A stretch of 64,000 bases of DNA, from positions 124,001 through 188,000 of the forward strand of contig DYBQ01000001.1 in assembly GCA_019418545.1 (NCBI GenBank). Reading direction: 5' to 3'. The notes beneath the pieces were generated by a model that saw only the letters and a list, made by a program, of their open reading frames with translations, was not told where the DNA came from and did no database searches. Of the stretch, positions 9,178 to 17,789 are shown piece by piece (positions within the stretch are counted from its first letter, which is position 1; each line of letters starts with the position of its first letter). The position numbers and the translations under genes are program-made. This stretch comes from Clostridiales bacterium (GTDB lineage Bacteria; Bacillota; Clostridia; Oscillospirales; Acutalibacteraceae).

Positions 9178-9207
9178 CACAGCAACACGAACGCGAGTTT
9201 TTGAGAT
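9178..9207. repeat. Fourth 22-bp par repeat, downstream of the operon
   Basis: CACAGCAACACGAACGC-type copy that matches the 5881 copy over ~30 bp (3 differences), longer than it matches the two inner copies. The par operon is therefore bracketed by an outer pair of closely matched repeats. Confidence 0.65.
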
Positions 9208-9667
9208 AATGCTGAAACGCGAGAAGCGGCAGGGAAACCGCTGATATTCGAAATCTGCAGCGATTAGTTTCGGCCTATGATATTTGTACTCTGACACAGT
9301 TCCGTTCTGGACTAAGCTGCTGAGGTATCAGTACACCGCGAACCTGTAGGTCTGTTCTGACCGTGAGCGGCATTGGTCTGAGGTCGAGCAGCGTGTCAGC
9401 GGCGGTAACACCAACAATCAATCGGATGGTGATGCAGCAATACATCGCGTATAGAATGGCTTGTATTGTACAGTTTGTTCGCAACGAGATGTCTGTATGT
9501 CGTTGTTCGTTCTCGAGCACTTACAAGCGCGCAATTTCGCTGGTTGACCGCAGCTGTGTATGCAATGGACGCTGTATCGTCTATAAAATCGGTAAGAGTC
9601 CTATAAACTCCCCTATATTTCGCTAAATCTGCATTTAGCGAAGTTGCATATTGCTCTTTTCCCCACA
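9208..9667. other. Intergenic region between par and the leftward ATPase operon, with a perfect palindrome
   Basis: 460 bp without a convincing gene. At 9619-9642 there is a perfect inverted repeat TTCGCTAAAT-CTGC-ATTTAGCGAA with no following T-run, so it looks like a protein-binding site more than a terminator. The rest shows no recognisable feature. Confidence 0.5.
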
Positions 9668-9700
9668 CAAAAAATAGCCCCGCTGACGAACAGCGAGGCT
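9668..9700 (-). terminator. Terminator of the AAA+ ATPase gene
   Basis: Leftward stem AGCCTCGCTG/CAGCGGGGCT (9676-9700) with a TTCGT loop, followed by ATTTTTTG. Confidence 0.85.
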
Positions 9701-9711
9701 TTATAAGATGA

Positions 9712-11535
9712 TTAGAACTGATAGTTTGCCAGCTTGCGAACGAGTTCTTCGCGGGTATCCAAATCAGATGTGGCACCGCTGATGACCGTCCAGGTAGCCG
9801 CAGTTGCATAGTCGCCGGTAATAGAACCAGCCTGCACCCAGTTGGCAAGCGAGCGCATAGAGTTCACGTTGCCATCGGTGGCACCGAACCTTGCACAGAT
9901 TTCAGCGATTTCCTTGACGAAGGCAATCATCTGCTTCAAAGGTACGGTATCATCGCATCCGGTCATGCCGCGAATACGGCTCTCGATAACAGCCTCAGAG
10001 GGCGTGACCATATCCATGATGATGTGGTGGCGGTCAATGAACGACTGGTTCAAAGGCCGGCAACCTTCCAGGTCGATGTTCAGCGTAGAAATGATGATGC
10101 AGTCAGGATGACGATGCAGCATCTCACCTGTCGGCAGGACCACGCAGCCAGTCTCATCAAGCAGACCGTTCAGACCGGGCATAACAGCAGGACGAGTAAT
10201 CAGAGACGGTTCCTGCAACTCGCAGACCCAACCGTTACGGATGGCGCGAACCAGAGGGCTCTCCACATACTTGAAGCCGTTCTTGCAGGCATCCGCACAG
10301 AGGCTCAGCTGCTTGCGGAACAGTTCTGTCATGCACTCAGCCTCGGTAGCATCCGGCTTAGAAACGCCCGTGATAGCCATATATGCGTTCACAGGGTCAA
10401 TGCTGATATCGGTGGCGCTCGGTAGGTTCTTGAACAACTCGGCATTGATGCTCTCAGAAGTTGCAGAAGAATCGACAGGCATCATGTCGCCAATGAAGTT
10501 GTACATCTCAGTGCCTGCATTGCAGGTAATGAAGGTGTACGGCAGACCCAAACCGGCGGCAATAGCACGCGCACCTGCAGTCTTACCGACAGACGGGTCA
10601 CCGCGCAGCATGACATTCGTCATCGGACGCTTAGAACCACGAGTTTCGGCAATCAGATGGCAGACGGCAACAACTTCCTTAGGCAAGATATAGTCATCGC
10701 CAATCTGCGGGACAAGACCCTTCTCTTCCTCGGACAGAACACGATTCTTATCAGCAAACGCACCAACAAACTTTCTGGTGGACTTGAAAGAAGGAATCTT
10801 AGACTGATTGGTAGCTTTCAGGTTCATAACCTTGAAAGTGCCATAAATGGTAGAAGGAACAAACTTTGCACTTCTCACCTGCGTTTCAGTCAGGCGGCGC
10901 AAGGAAGTATTCGAAGGTGAAGCGGGATTCAGGTCGCCGTTCTGCATGGCATCATAAATCGTACCGGACATCTTACACGCGAGTTTCTGGCGAAGCTTGT
11001 CGTTTTGCTCAGGCGTGTTGCAATACCGTGTGAAAGCATTCTCGAAACCGTCGATATTCTGGAGGAACAGACCCCACATTGCAAAGAAGAACGGCGCATA
11101 GCCGACCCTTGTCACATCAACGGAACCCATACCGACAGAGGCACCGAAATACCCTGTCGTATTATCGTAGCTGAGGCAAAGCAAATTGCCGGTAGGTGCA
11201 GACGGTGCGGATGCCAGCGTAAAGCAGTCGTTATAGACCCATTCAGCAAGGCAGTTACCTGTTTTGTTGACGGAATATGCACCAACTGCGATACCGGCGT
11301 TAACCATCTCGGCGCGGCACAGAGCTTTCGCGAAATCCAGAAACAATAAGCCTTGCGAGCAAAGATTGGTATTCTGAAACGGGGCTTCCTGATAGATGGA
11401 ACACGCATCTGGGTCGTTTATGAAAGCCGAGCCATCATAAAGACCCTTGTCCTTTAGGTATGCGGGAATTGCGGAAGCCTGAACATTTGCCATGCCGGTA
11501 GCACTCCACATAGCGGAAGAAGAAACTTTAGCCAT
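9712..11535 (-). CDS. MoxR/CbbQ-type AAA+ ATPase
   Basis: 607-residue protein. The C-terminal ~320 residues are an AAA+ ATPase of the MoxR/CbbQ/NorQ kind, chaperone-like ATPases that remodel partner proteins, often together with a VWA protein. Walker A is LRGDPSVGKTAGARAIA (~314-330), then YTFITCNAGTEMYNFIG, a substrate-loop region, and the sensor segment DCIIISTLNIDLEGCRPLNQ (~478-497) with FIDRHH. The N-terminal ~250 residues match nothing I know and are rich in small and aromatic residues. No VWA partner is visible nearby. It follows the SSB gene and may share its transcript, but a hairpin at 11561-11591 lies between them. Its target is unknown; proximity suggests a role with ssDNA or replication proteins. 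Confidence 0.8.
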   Translation of the reverse strand: MAKVSSSAMWSATGMANVQASAIPAYLKDKGLYDGSAFINDPDACSIYQEAPFQNTNLCSQGLLFLDFAKALCRAEMVNAGIAVGAYSVNKTGNCLAEWVYNDCFTLASAPSAPTGNLLCLSYDNTTGYFGASVGMGSVDVTRVGYAPFFFAMWGLFLQNIDGFENAFTRYCNTPEQNDKLRQKLACKMSGTIYDAMQNGDLNPASPSNTSLRRLTETQVRSAKFVPSTIYGTFKVMNLKATNQSKIPSFKSTRKFVGAFADKNRVLSEEEKGLVPQIGDDYILPKEVVAVCHLIAETRGSKRPMTNVMLRGDPSVGKTAGARAIAAGLGLPYTFITCNAGTEMYNFIGDMMPVDSSATSESINAELFKNLPSATDISIDPVNAYMAITGVSKPDATEAECMTELFRKQLSLCADACKNGFKYVESPLVRAIRNGWVCELQEPSLITRPAVMPGLNGLLDETGCVVLPTGEMLHRHPDCIIISTLNIDLEGCRPLNQSFIDRHHIIMDMVTPSEAVIESRIRGMTGCDDTVPLKQMIAFVKEIAEICARFGATDGNVNSMRSLANWVQAGSITGDYATAATWTVISGATSDLDTREELVRKLANYQF

Positions 11536-11550
11536 TTTTTGTACACTCCT

Positions 11551-11591
11551 TAAAAATTATGCCGGAACCTTTCAAGAAGAAAAGTCCCGGC
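11551..11591 (-). terminator. Hairpin between ssb and the AAA+ gene
   Basis: Leftward GCCGGGAC/GTTCCGGC stem with a ~15-nt loop, followed by ATAATTTTTA and then the AGGAG of the next gene. It may partially terminate the ssb transcript and reduce ATPase expression. Confidence 0.5.
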
Positions 11592-11655
11592 GTTGTTATG
11601 ATGATTTTAGAATACGCCCGTATAGCCTGATAGCGCAGCTCGCGGGGTCTTGGAA

Positions 11656-12450
11656 TTAGAACGGCAGGTCATCCTCGTCGATATCGGCGAAGTCGTCACC
11701 CGTGTAGTTGCCGTAGGAAGGCTGTGCAACAGCAGATGCAGCAGGAGCAGCCGGTGCGGCGGCAGGAGCAGCCTGAGCGGGAGCAGCATTCGCGGCAGGA
11801 ACAGCACCATTCTGAGAGGCGTTCTTGCGACTTGCGAAAGATGCCTTCTCGACCCATAACGTATAGGAGGTGCGGTTCTGACCGTCCTTGTTCTGGTACT
11901 GGTTGCTGGTCAGTACACCGACAAGCATGATGGGGTCACCCTTATGGAAGTGAGCGGCGATGAACTCGGCAGTCTTGCCGTTTGCGGCGCAGGACACATA
12001 AGAAGTGGCGTTCTCCCAGTTGCCGTTCTTCTGGTAAGAACGGTTGCTGGCGACGGTAAAGGTAACCATCGTGCCGCCGTTCTGGGTGTTGCGCGTCACC
12101 ACATCAGCAGTCAGATTGCCCATCAGCAAGCCTTCGGAAAAGCCGCCGTTGACATCGTGCTGTATAGTGGCTGCGCTCAGATAGTCATAGAACTTCTTCT
12201 GACCTTCCTTCTCGTAGTGGCCGGACTCGAAACGACCGGAAACCAGAACGCTGGCACCCTTGGTAAGCTTGGCACGCAGGGTGTCGCTGATGAACTTCTT
12301 CGGGGCGCGGACAGGGATGAAAGACGCATCCTTGTTCTGACCACGGTTGACAGCAACGCGGAAGCTGACATATGTGTTGTTGCCGATGTTGAACTCCTCT
12401 GCGTCTGCAGTCAGATGACCGATAATAGCGAAATTGTTGACGTTAGTCAT
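11656..12450 (-). CDS. ssb: Single-stranded DNA-binding protein with two OB folds in one chain
   Basis: 264 residues. Two SSB/OB-fold units are fused: unit 1 (~1-105) begins VNNFAIIGHLTADAEEF and includes YVSFRVAVNRG; unit 2 (~106-205) begins GLLMGNLTADVVTRNTQNG and includes MVTFTVASNRSYQ and YVSCAANGKTAEFI. An Ala/Pro/Gln-rich linker follows, then the acidic tip DIDEDDLPF that in SSBs recruits partner enzymes. Two OB folds per chain is the Deinococcus/Thermus arrangement and is unusual for a Gram-positive plasmid; such a protein would act as a dimer. It is the first gene after class A promoter, leader RNA copy 1 and an attenuator-like terminator (12483-12620). SD GAAAGGAG. Confidence 0.92.
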   Translation of the reverse strand: MTNVNNFAIIGHLTADAEEFNIGNNTYVSFRVAVNRGQNKDASFIPVRAPKKFISDTLRAKLTKGASVLVSGRFESGHYEKEGQKKFYDYLSAATIQHDVNGGFSEGLLMGNLTADVVTRNTQNGGTMVTFTVASNRSYQKNGNWENATSYVSCAANGKTAEFIAAHFHKGDPIMLVGVLTSNQYQNKDGQNRTSYTLWVEKASFASRKNASQNGAVPAANAAPAQAAPAAAPAAPAASAVAQPSYGNYTGDDFADIDEDDLPF

Positions 12451-12482
12451 GATAATTGTCTCCTTTCAAAAGACGAAATTTA

Positions 12483-12522
12483 AAATAAAAAAGCAGACCC
12501 CTATGTGAAATAGGAAGTCTGC
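12483..12522 (-). terminator. Attenuator-like terminator before ssb
   Basis: Leftward GCAGAC...GTCTGC stem enclosing CCTAT/ATAGG, followed by six T residues. It lies between the leader RNA and the ssb start codon, so read-through is needed for ssb expression from the class A promoter. Confidence 0.8.
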
Positions 12523-12539
12523 CTTTCGACAAATTGTGA

Positions 12540-12588
12540 ATCGTACGAGCGCAAAACGCCTGAAGTAGAATGGTATCTATCGTACAAT
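12540..12588 (-). ncRNA. Leader RNA motif, copy 1 (ssb operon)
   Basis: Leftward transcript beginning within ~5-7 nt of the -10. Outer 9-bp stem ATTGTACGA/TCGTACGAT, small hairpin TAGA-UACCAU-UCUA, linker, second hairpin GCG/CGC. The same structure, with compensatory changes, occurs at 51476-51524 and 53311-53360, each time followed by a terminator. Confidence 0.65.
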
Positions 12589-12592
12589 ACCT

Positions 12593-12620
12593 ATTCTATT
12601 CGGTTCGCACACCTCGTCAA
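12593..12620 (-). promoter_or_regulatory. Class A promoter (ssb)
   Basis: TTGACG (12615-12620), 16-bp spacer containing GTGTGCGAAC, TAGAAT (12593-12598). Confidence 0.8.
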
Positions 12621-12638
12621 GCAAAAAGAACAAGAAAT

Positions 12639-13844
12639 TTATACGATAGACGCATGGTCTACCAGCCATGTATAGACCTTATCGAACAGAACACTCTGGT
12701 TGAGGAATTCCTCGCCGTAATAACTCTTTGCCTGTTGGACAGAGAGCTCATCGTTGCCGAAATAGGCGTTCACATCCGCGTCTGTGACCTTGATGTGCTG
12801 CTCCTCGGCGATAGCCTGGAAGATAAGCAGGCTCGTGACGCTGTTCTTGATTTGGTCGTTGTAGGTATCGAGCAGAGCATCCTCAGACTCAGCACCCACC
12901 TGCTGCAGATACTCCTCCTCGGAGATATTGTAGCTGGCTGCAATCGCCTTGATTTCCTGACGATAGGATTCACGCTGGTCATCGAGGATACTCTGAGGAA
13001 CCTCACCAACCGTAGTGTTGTCGATGATGTAGCTGTAAACCGCAGTCTTCAGAGAATCGCGCTCGTAGGTCTCGGTGTAATACTGCTTCAACTTCTCGAC
13101 GGTATCTACCGCAGAGCCATCACTCAGAACGAAGCCGTCCTGTGTAGCAATATTGTCCTTCACATTCTGGTCGGTCAGCTTGATTTCATCGACTTCTTTC
13201 AAGGTGATGCGGAAAACAACATCTTGACCGGCCAGCGCAATCTCATTGCCTTCGAGGTCAGTGGTGGCAGGGTACTCGTCCGGGAAAGTCACCGTGATGT
13301 CAAAGACCTCACCGGCGAAATGTCCAATCAGCTGGTCCTCAAATCCGGAAACAAAATACCCTGCTCCGATAACGATTTTGGAATCCCCTGCCGTGCTTCC
13401 GGTAAACCGCTCGCCGTTATAAGTGCCCTCATAATCGACAACGACCTCATCGCCAGCCTGAGCGGAGCGTTCGACTTTCACGCGGTCACCGTAGCTGCTT
13501 GTAATCTGGCTGATAGTAGAAGTCACAGAGGCATCCATATCCTTCAAATCGAGTTCGTCGCGGGGAATCTGGATGTTGGCGTAATCAGCAGGTAGAGTAA
13601 CCAGCTTCTTTGCCTTGACACCCTTGAAATAACCGTTCTTTTTCAGACCAACACCGTAATCCACGGTGACGGTCTCGGTAGAGGTCTCGGGCGTAGCGGA
13701 TTCACCGGTTGCAGTCTCCCCCGTTGCGCTGGACGAAACAGTAGAATCGGCAGCGGGAACATCTGCCTTCTTGCCGCAGCCTGCCAGCATCACGCTTGCA
13801 GTCATAACGACACTCAGAATCATTGCGATATTTTTCTTGTTCAT
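12639..13844 (-). CDS. Trigger-factor-like FKBP-type peptidyl-prolyl isomerase lipoprotein
   Basis: 401 residues, beginning with a lipoprotein signal (IAMILSVVMTASVMLAGC, lipobox LAGC). An FKBP-type PPIase domain follows at ~110-215: GDEVVVDYEGTYNGERFTG, then IVIGAGYFVSGFEDQLIGH and FPDEYPATTDLEGNEIA. The C-terminal ~185 residues are helical and of trigger-factor type, so the overall layout resembles an exported trigger factor. It probably assists folding of secreted proteins at the outer face of the membrane. It is the last gene of a leftward set with the sortase-like protein (15121) and the membrane protein (13869), with gaps of ~25 bp. GGGAG precedes ATG 13844. Confidence 0.85.
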   Translation of the reverse strand: MNKKNIAMILSVVMTASVMLAGCGKKADVPAADSTVSSSATGETATGESATPETSTETVTVDYGVGLKKNGYFKGVKAKKLVTLPADYANIQIPRDELDLKDMDASVTSTISQITSSYGDRVKVERSAQAGDEVVVDYEGTYNGERFTGSTAGDSKIVIGAGYFVSGFEDQLIGHFAGEVFDITVTFPDEYPATTDLEGNEIALAGQDVVFRITLKEVDEIKLTDQNVKDNIATQDGFVLSDGSAVDTVEKLKQYYTETYERDSLKTAVYSYIIDNTTVGEVPQSILDDQRESYRQEIKAIAASYNISEEEYLQQVGAESEDALLDTYNDQIKNSVTSLLIFQAIAEEQHIKVTDADVNAYFGNDELSVQQAKSYYGEEFLNQSVLFDKVYTWLVDHASIV

Positions 13845-13868
13845 GCGATACAATCTCCCAAATGCTAT

Positions 13869-15098
13869 TTATTGAAGTCCCAGAACTAAGGTCAGCAGGT
13901 CGGCGTTGTTCGTGAACGCCATGACGTTGCCTTCATCGGACTCGATGAGATATGCCTCGGTATCATTCACATTCGCATAGTCGCTGTGCGTGACAGCAGC
14001 GCCGCTCGCAGTCGTCCCGGCATCATCGAATGCGATGGTCTCGGAATCATAAGAGGACGGGGTAAACTTGACCTCGCCGTCACCACTCTTGATAAGCGCC
14101 AGACCGTTCGAGAAGGAAGCCTCGCAGCCATCAACAGTCACGGCAACACCATTGAGCGTGATGTTACCGGACCCCTGTGCGGGGACAGCCTTTTCGAGCA
14201 TATCAGCAACAGCAGTGCGTACAGCTGCATTGCCTTCATCGTCACCGGAAGAACGAGTACCGACCACGACCAGGACCTGACCGTTTCCGGCAAAGCGCAT
14301 ACCACTAACCGTGAAACTCTCATCGGTCTGCTCCTCCGCGTACTGGGCAGCGCCCGTATAGGAATCGGCAACCATACGCACAATGTAAGTGGCACCGTCC
14401 TTCTCAAAGGACAGGCTCTTGCCATCGTACTGGAAGGTCTCAGCGGCATCCACAGGAACAACAGCACCGGTCCCATCCTCAGCCTGAATCAGGACATTGG
14501 ATGCTCCCATCGCCCACCGGCGACCATCAGAGGTGAGTGCCGTAGACGTGGCGACCGCAGCCTGCTCGGTGAACGAAGTATCCTCTGCGACATTTCCGGT
14601 CACAGAGAACGAACCGCCCACAGCGGGAATCGAGGACTTGTCAGCATTCTTGTTCTGAACCATCGTCATACCCATCACACCGACTGCCGCGACCATCACG
14701 GCGCAGCTAATACCGAGAATAACATTGCTGCCGCCCTTCTTAGCGGGCTTGGCATCCTTCTTGTTCGTCTCGGGCTTCTTATCTTCCTTGACCTCTGCCT
14801 TATTGTCCTTTTTGAACTTGTCCTTGGCAGGAACATCTTCGGTCTCAGTCTCGGATTTCTCCTTATCGGGAGCCTCCTCAGCCTTTTCAGGGGCAGAATC
14901 CTTCTTCTCCTCAGGAGCGGCAAGCTCAGATTTAGGAGCCTCTTCTTTCTTCTCCTCGGCGGTATCTTCCTTTTTCACGGTATCAGCAACCGAAGTAAGA
15001 GAAGTGGCGAACTCCTCTTTCGGAGCTTCGATTTTCGTCTCGAACTCTTTCGGCTCCTGCGTAAGAGCAGCGAGACTTTTCTTGGTCTTTTTACTCAT
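13869..15098 (-). CDS. Single-pass membrane protein, paralogue of the 51.6-kb protein
   Basis: 409 residues. A long cytoplasmic N-terminal region rich in Lys, Glu and Pro (~1-125) is followed by one membrane span (GSNVILGISCAVMVAAVGVM, ~127-146) and an extracellular domain of ~260 residues. No family is recognised. The extracellular part parallels the protein at 51600-52499: a Y-(I/R)-(V/L)-x-(M/L)-V strand, an S-G-x-R segment followed by a hydrophobic strand, an amphipathic helix (AVRTAVADMLEKA here, VDAIKRLLSDS there), and a hydrophobic C-terminus (NNADLLTLVLGLQ versus SSDILLNMFMI). Both follow a sortase-like gene, which suggests a sortase partner. Confidence 0.75.
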   Translation of the reverse strand: MSKKTKKSLAALTQEPKEFETKIEAPKEEFATSLTSVADTVKKEDTAEEKKEEAPKSELAAPEEKKDSAPEKAEEAPDKEKSETETEDVPAKDKFKKDNKAEVKEDKKPETNKKDAKPAKKGGSNVILGISCAVMVAAVGVMGMTMVQNKNADKSSIPAVGGSFSVTGNVAEDTSFTEQAAVATSTALTSDGRRWAMGASNVLIQAEDGTGAVVPVDAAETFQYDGKSLSFEKDGATYIVRMVADSYTGAAQYAEEQTDESFTVSGMRFAGNGQVLVVVGTRSSGDDEGNAAVRTAVADMLEKAVPAQGSGNITLNGVAVTVDGCEASFSNGLALIKSGDGEVKFTPSSYDSETIAFDDAGTTASGAAVTHSDYANVNDTEAYLIESDEGNVMAFTNNADLLTLVLGLQ

Positions 15099-15120
15099 GT
15101 GTTTTCAATCCTCCTGACCA

Positions 15121-15903
15121 TCAAGCGCGGTTAAAGCAGGCAACACGAACATTGTACGCATCACCCAAGCAGGTATAGACGATAAGTTCTGCGCTGCCCC
15201 AAACGACAGTGCCGTCATCTTTCTGGAGCGCATCATAGCCCGTCACATCGTTGTGACCATTGAACGCATCCACGCAGACATAGTTGATTTGCTGTCCGCC
15301 CGGCGTGATGACATATGCCGTAGACCCAACCGCCACGGAAGTCAGCGATTCAAGTTCGTTGTCAGCCACGATATTGCTGCCGCCATCCTCAGGACGATGC
15401 GGGAAAATCGCAGCGCTGTCGGTCCGGTTGCAGGTATCCTGAGATGTGTTGTTGTACAGCGCGACATCAATACCCGCAGCAGGGATATACAGCCGTCCGC
15501 AAAAATCCGGATAGTTGTAGTCGTCCGCAGACCTGTTGGCGGGATTTTCCTGCGCGGATTCCTGAGCAGTGCCGTCCGTCTTCTTCTCTTCGCTCTCTTC
15601 CTTTTCAGGTTTAAGCTTTGCCTCGATTGCCCCCAACGGACCCGCAGTGCTGACAGTTGCGTCCAGTGTCCCGACTTCCGTGTTCAGGACCTGTGTACCC
15701 AGAAGCTTTGCTTCACAGGTATCAGAATCAAGAGCGGATGCAAGAGCCGTTTCCTCCTGCGCAGCAACAACGGCTTTCGTCACCGTCTGCGCAGCTGCCT
15801 TTTGCATCTCTGCTTTTTTCTGGGCCGCATTCAGAGCCAGCACCGAAGTCAGCAAGGCTGCGACACTCAGAAGCAGTGCCGCAAAACTTTTCAAAGTACC
15901 CAT
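15121..15903 (-). CDS. Sortase-like protein lacking the catalytic histidine
   Basis: 260 residues with an N-terminal anchor (FAALLLSVAALLTSVLAL). The C-terminal half has sortase landmarks: GRLYIPAAGIDVALY and DSAAIFPH, a long hydrophobic run, LIVYTCLGDAYNV with the candidate Cys (~245), and Arg at the penultimate residue (CFNRA). Where sortases have the catalytic histidine, this protein reads SNIVADN; its paralogue at 52505-53227 reads MVVGDHW. It therefore probably lost catalysis or uses another residue. I start at ATG 15903 because the anchor then sits at the N-terminus. The next gene downstream is the membrane protein at 13869, the same order as the 53-kb pair. Confidence 0.7.
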   Translation of the reverse strand: MGTLKSFAALLLSVAALLTSVLALNAAQKKAEMQKAAAQTVTKAVVAAQEETALASALDSDTCEAKLLGTQVLNTEVGTLDATVSTAGPLGAIEAKLKPEKEESEEKKTDGTAQESAQENPANRSADDYNYPDFCGRLYIPAAGIDVALYNNTSQDTCNRTDSAAIFPHRPEDGGSNIVADNELESLTSVAVGSTAYVITPGGQQINYVCVDAFNGHNDVTGYDALQKDDGTVVWGSAELIVYTCLGDAYNVRVACFNRA

Positions 15904-15986
15904 GATGTTCCTCGGTTCTAGGTTAGCCGTTTTCCGATTATGGTTGAGAGTTAAAACGGTCCAGAAACGCTGCTCAACCAATTTCC

Positions 15987-16014
15987 ATTATTATCCGTTC
16001 GCAAGAATGTGCAA
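15987..16014 (-). promoter_or_regulatory. Class A promoter (sortase-like operon)
   Basis: TTGCAC (16009-16014), 16-bp spacer containing CTTGCGAAC, AATAAT (15987-15992). Confidence 0.65.
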
Positions 16015-16052
16015 GTGCCGGTTTCAATTCAGGAATTTGCCGTAAAAACGTA

Positions 16053-17789
16053 TCAAATACCATCGAAGCGCATCTGCTCGCCCTCCGAATACGGTTCTGG
16101 TTTCTTGGATTGATTTGCTTTCTTCTTACCGCCGCCTGAACCTTTCGTGGTTCTGTTCTGAAACCCTCTACCGAACAAAGAAGCATCATTGCGGTTATCC
16201 GCTTCCGGTTTCTTCGCAGGAGCAGGGGCAGGTGCCGTAGCCGATTTGGAAGTACCAGATTCTGGGGTTTTCGGCGTTTTCGCCTTTGAGGCTTTTGCAG
16301 GTTTTTGTTTAGGCGCAGGCTTTTTTTCCACGGGCACAGGATTATCCTGTTTCGTAAAGGCGTTCACCTTAACGGGATTCTCTGTATCAGAAGGAGTCTT
16401 ATCTTTCTTTCCGTTCTGGTCTGACTCCATCCCTGCCGGTTTCGGCGCGATTTCTTTTTTGGCGGGCGGTTCAGAGTCGGTTTCTGTAGATTCTTGTTTC
16501 GGTTCAACAGAAAGTTCAGGCTCCTCAGTCTCCAACTCGATTTCAGCCTCGGTGTCAGGCTCATTCTCAGGAACATCTTCCGCCAGCCAGCTATCCATGT
16601 CGAAGGAATCAGAATCGTCTTCGTCCTCCTCAATACCGGACGGGTCGAAGGTAGTTGGTGTCGGCAATGTTGCTTCCAGTGCCGCGAGTTCCCGCTCCAA
16701 TGCCGCAGCATCGTCTTCATCATCAGAAGCTAAAGCCGCTTCCTGTTCAAAAGAGACAAGCGCTGCATCGGCATCCTGTTCAGGGTCAGCAGTAAGGCTC
16801 ACTTCCTCCGCATCTTCGTCTATGATTTCAGCATCCAGAGCGAGGGTATCGTCTGCTGCCTCATCCGTGTCCAGAGAAACAACGTCCAGAACGGGCAAAT
16901 CGGGCTCGCTTGAGGCTTTTGCTGGCTCAGAGGGTAACGACACCTCTTTCGGCTTAAACGCAGGATTTGACGCCTCAGGCTTTGTCTGGTGGGGCGTGTC
17001 CGGGATGGACTCGACACCCGTGGGCTTTGGCGGCTTGGTTTCGGCTTTTTGTTCCGGTTTCTTGGGCGTTTCCGGCTTAGCCGATACAGGTTCCGGCTCC
17101 TGTTCAGCTGTGCCGTACTTGTCCATGATGTTTTGCAGGATAATGGATGCCGCTGACGGGACCACATCCGTCTCCTCATTACCGTTCTTAGATGGTTCTT
17201 TCGGGCGTTTGATGAACTCGCAGGCATCATCCCATGCAGAATCCGGCAGAAACGGGATATTGATATAGATAAGACCCGTAGCAGCAAGAATCAAAACGAC
17301 CGACACGGTAAAGCTGACGGAATACAGCAGCAGGGAAAAGAAATACAGTGCCGCCGCCACGCTTCGAGCCGTGCGGCAGATGGTTTTTACCTTTTCTTCC
17401 TGTACACCTTCCAGGTCAACCGGCGCATACTTATCGTGGTGGTTTTCAAACAGGGTATAGTATTTCTTGCCGCCAATTTTATACTGATGCAGGGATAGAC
17501 TTAACGGCTCGCCTTTGCTTGCCGCAAATGCCGCTTTGAATTTTCGTGCTTCTTTGCGGGAAAGATGCACCGCCACATAATCCTTGCTCCCCTTGGCATC
17601 GAGTTTTAAGGCAGTGTTGCCGGATTCGGTCACAACGAGTTCAAGTGCGGAGGCTTCTACTTCTTTGCTATGACGGCGGTACTTCCTTCCCATAGAAACC
17701 ACATCGGTAAGCAAACGCCTGTCCTTCGTCACCTTGAATGCAAAAACAGAGCATACCAGGCATAGAAGGAGTGTTGTTGCAAAGTTCAA
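16053..17789 (-). CDS. Large membrane protein with acidic and proline-rich cytoplasmic tail
   Basis: 578 residues, no family recognised. A short N-terminal hydrophobic segment (ATTLLLCLVCSVFAF) is followed by a basic region and a domain around residues 40-130. One or two membrane spans follow at ~138-178 (VAAALYFFSLLLYSV and VVLILAATGLIYINI). The remaining ~400 residues are low complexity: Lys/Pro/Glu-rich, then very acidic (DEDDAAALEREL, IEEDEDDSDSFDMD), then Lys/Pro/Ala-rich. Its start overlaps the stop of the upstream gene by 4 bp, so the two are translationally coupled. It could be a scaffold, but nothing in the sequence specifies this. Confidence 0.7.
   Translation of the reverse strand: MNFATTLLLCLVCSVFAFKVTKDRRLLTDVVSMGRKYRRHSKEVEASALELVVTESGNTALKLDAKGSKDYVAVHLSRKEARKFKAAFAASKGEPLSLSLHQYKIGGKKYYTLFENHHDKYAPVDLEGVQEEKVKTICRTARSVAAALYFFSLLLYSVSFTVSVVLILAATGLIYINIPFLPDSAWDDACEFIKRPKEPSKNGNEETDVVPSAASIILQNIMDKYGTAEQEPEPVSAKPETPKKPEQKAETKPPKPTGVESIPDTPHQTKPEASNPAFKPKEVSLPSEPAKASSEPDLPVLDVVSLDTDEAADDTLALDAEIIDEDAEEVSLTADPEQDADAALVSFEQEAALASDDEDDAAALERELAALEATLPTPTTFDPSGIEEDEDDSDSFDMDSWLAEDVPENEPDTEAEIELETEEPELSVEPKQESTETDSEPPAKKEIAPKPAGMESDQNGKKDKTPSDTENPVKVNAFTKQDNPVPVEKKPAPKQKPAKASKAKTPKTPESGTSKSATAPAPAPAKKPEADNRNDASLFGRGFQNRTTKGSGGGKKKANQSKKPEPYSEGEQMRFDGI

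Noticed and set aside
9275..9848. Small open frames on both strands between par and the AAA+ gene
   Set aside because: They overlap the terminator or the end of the ATPase gene, and no start has a ribosome site.
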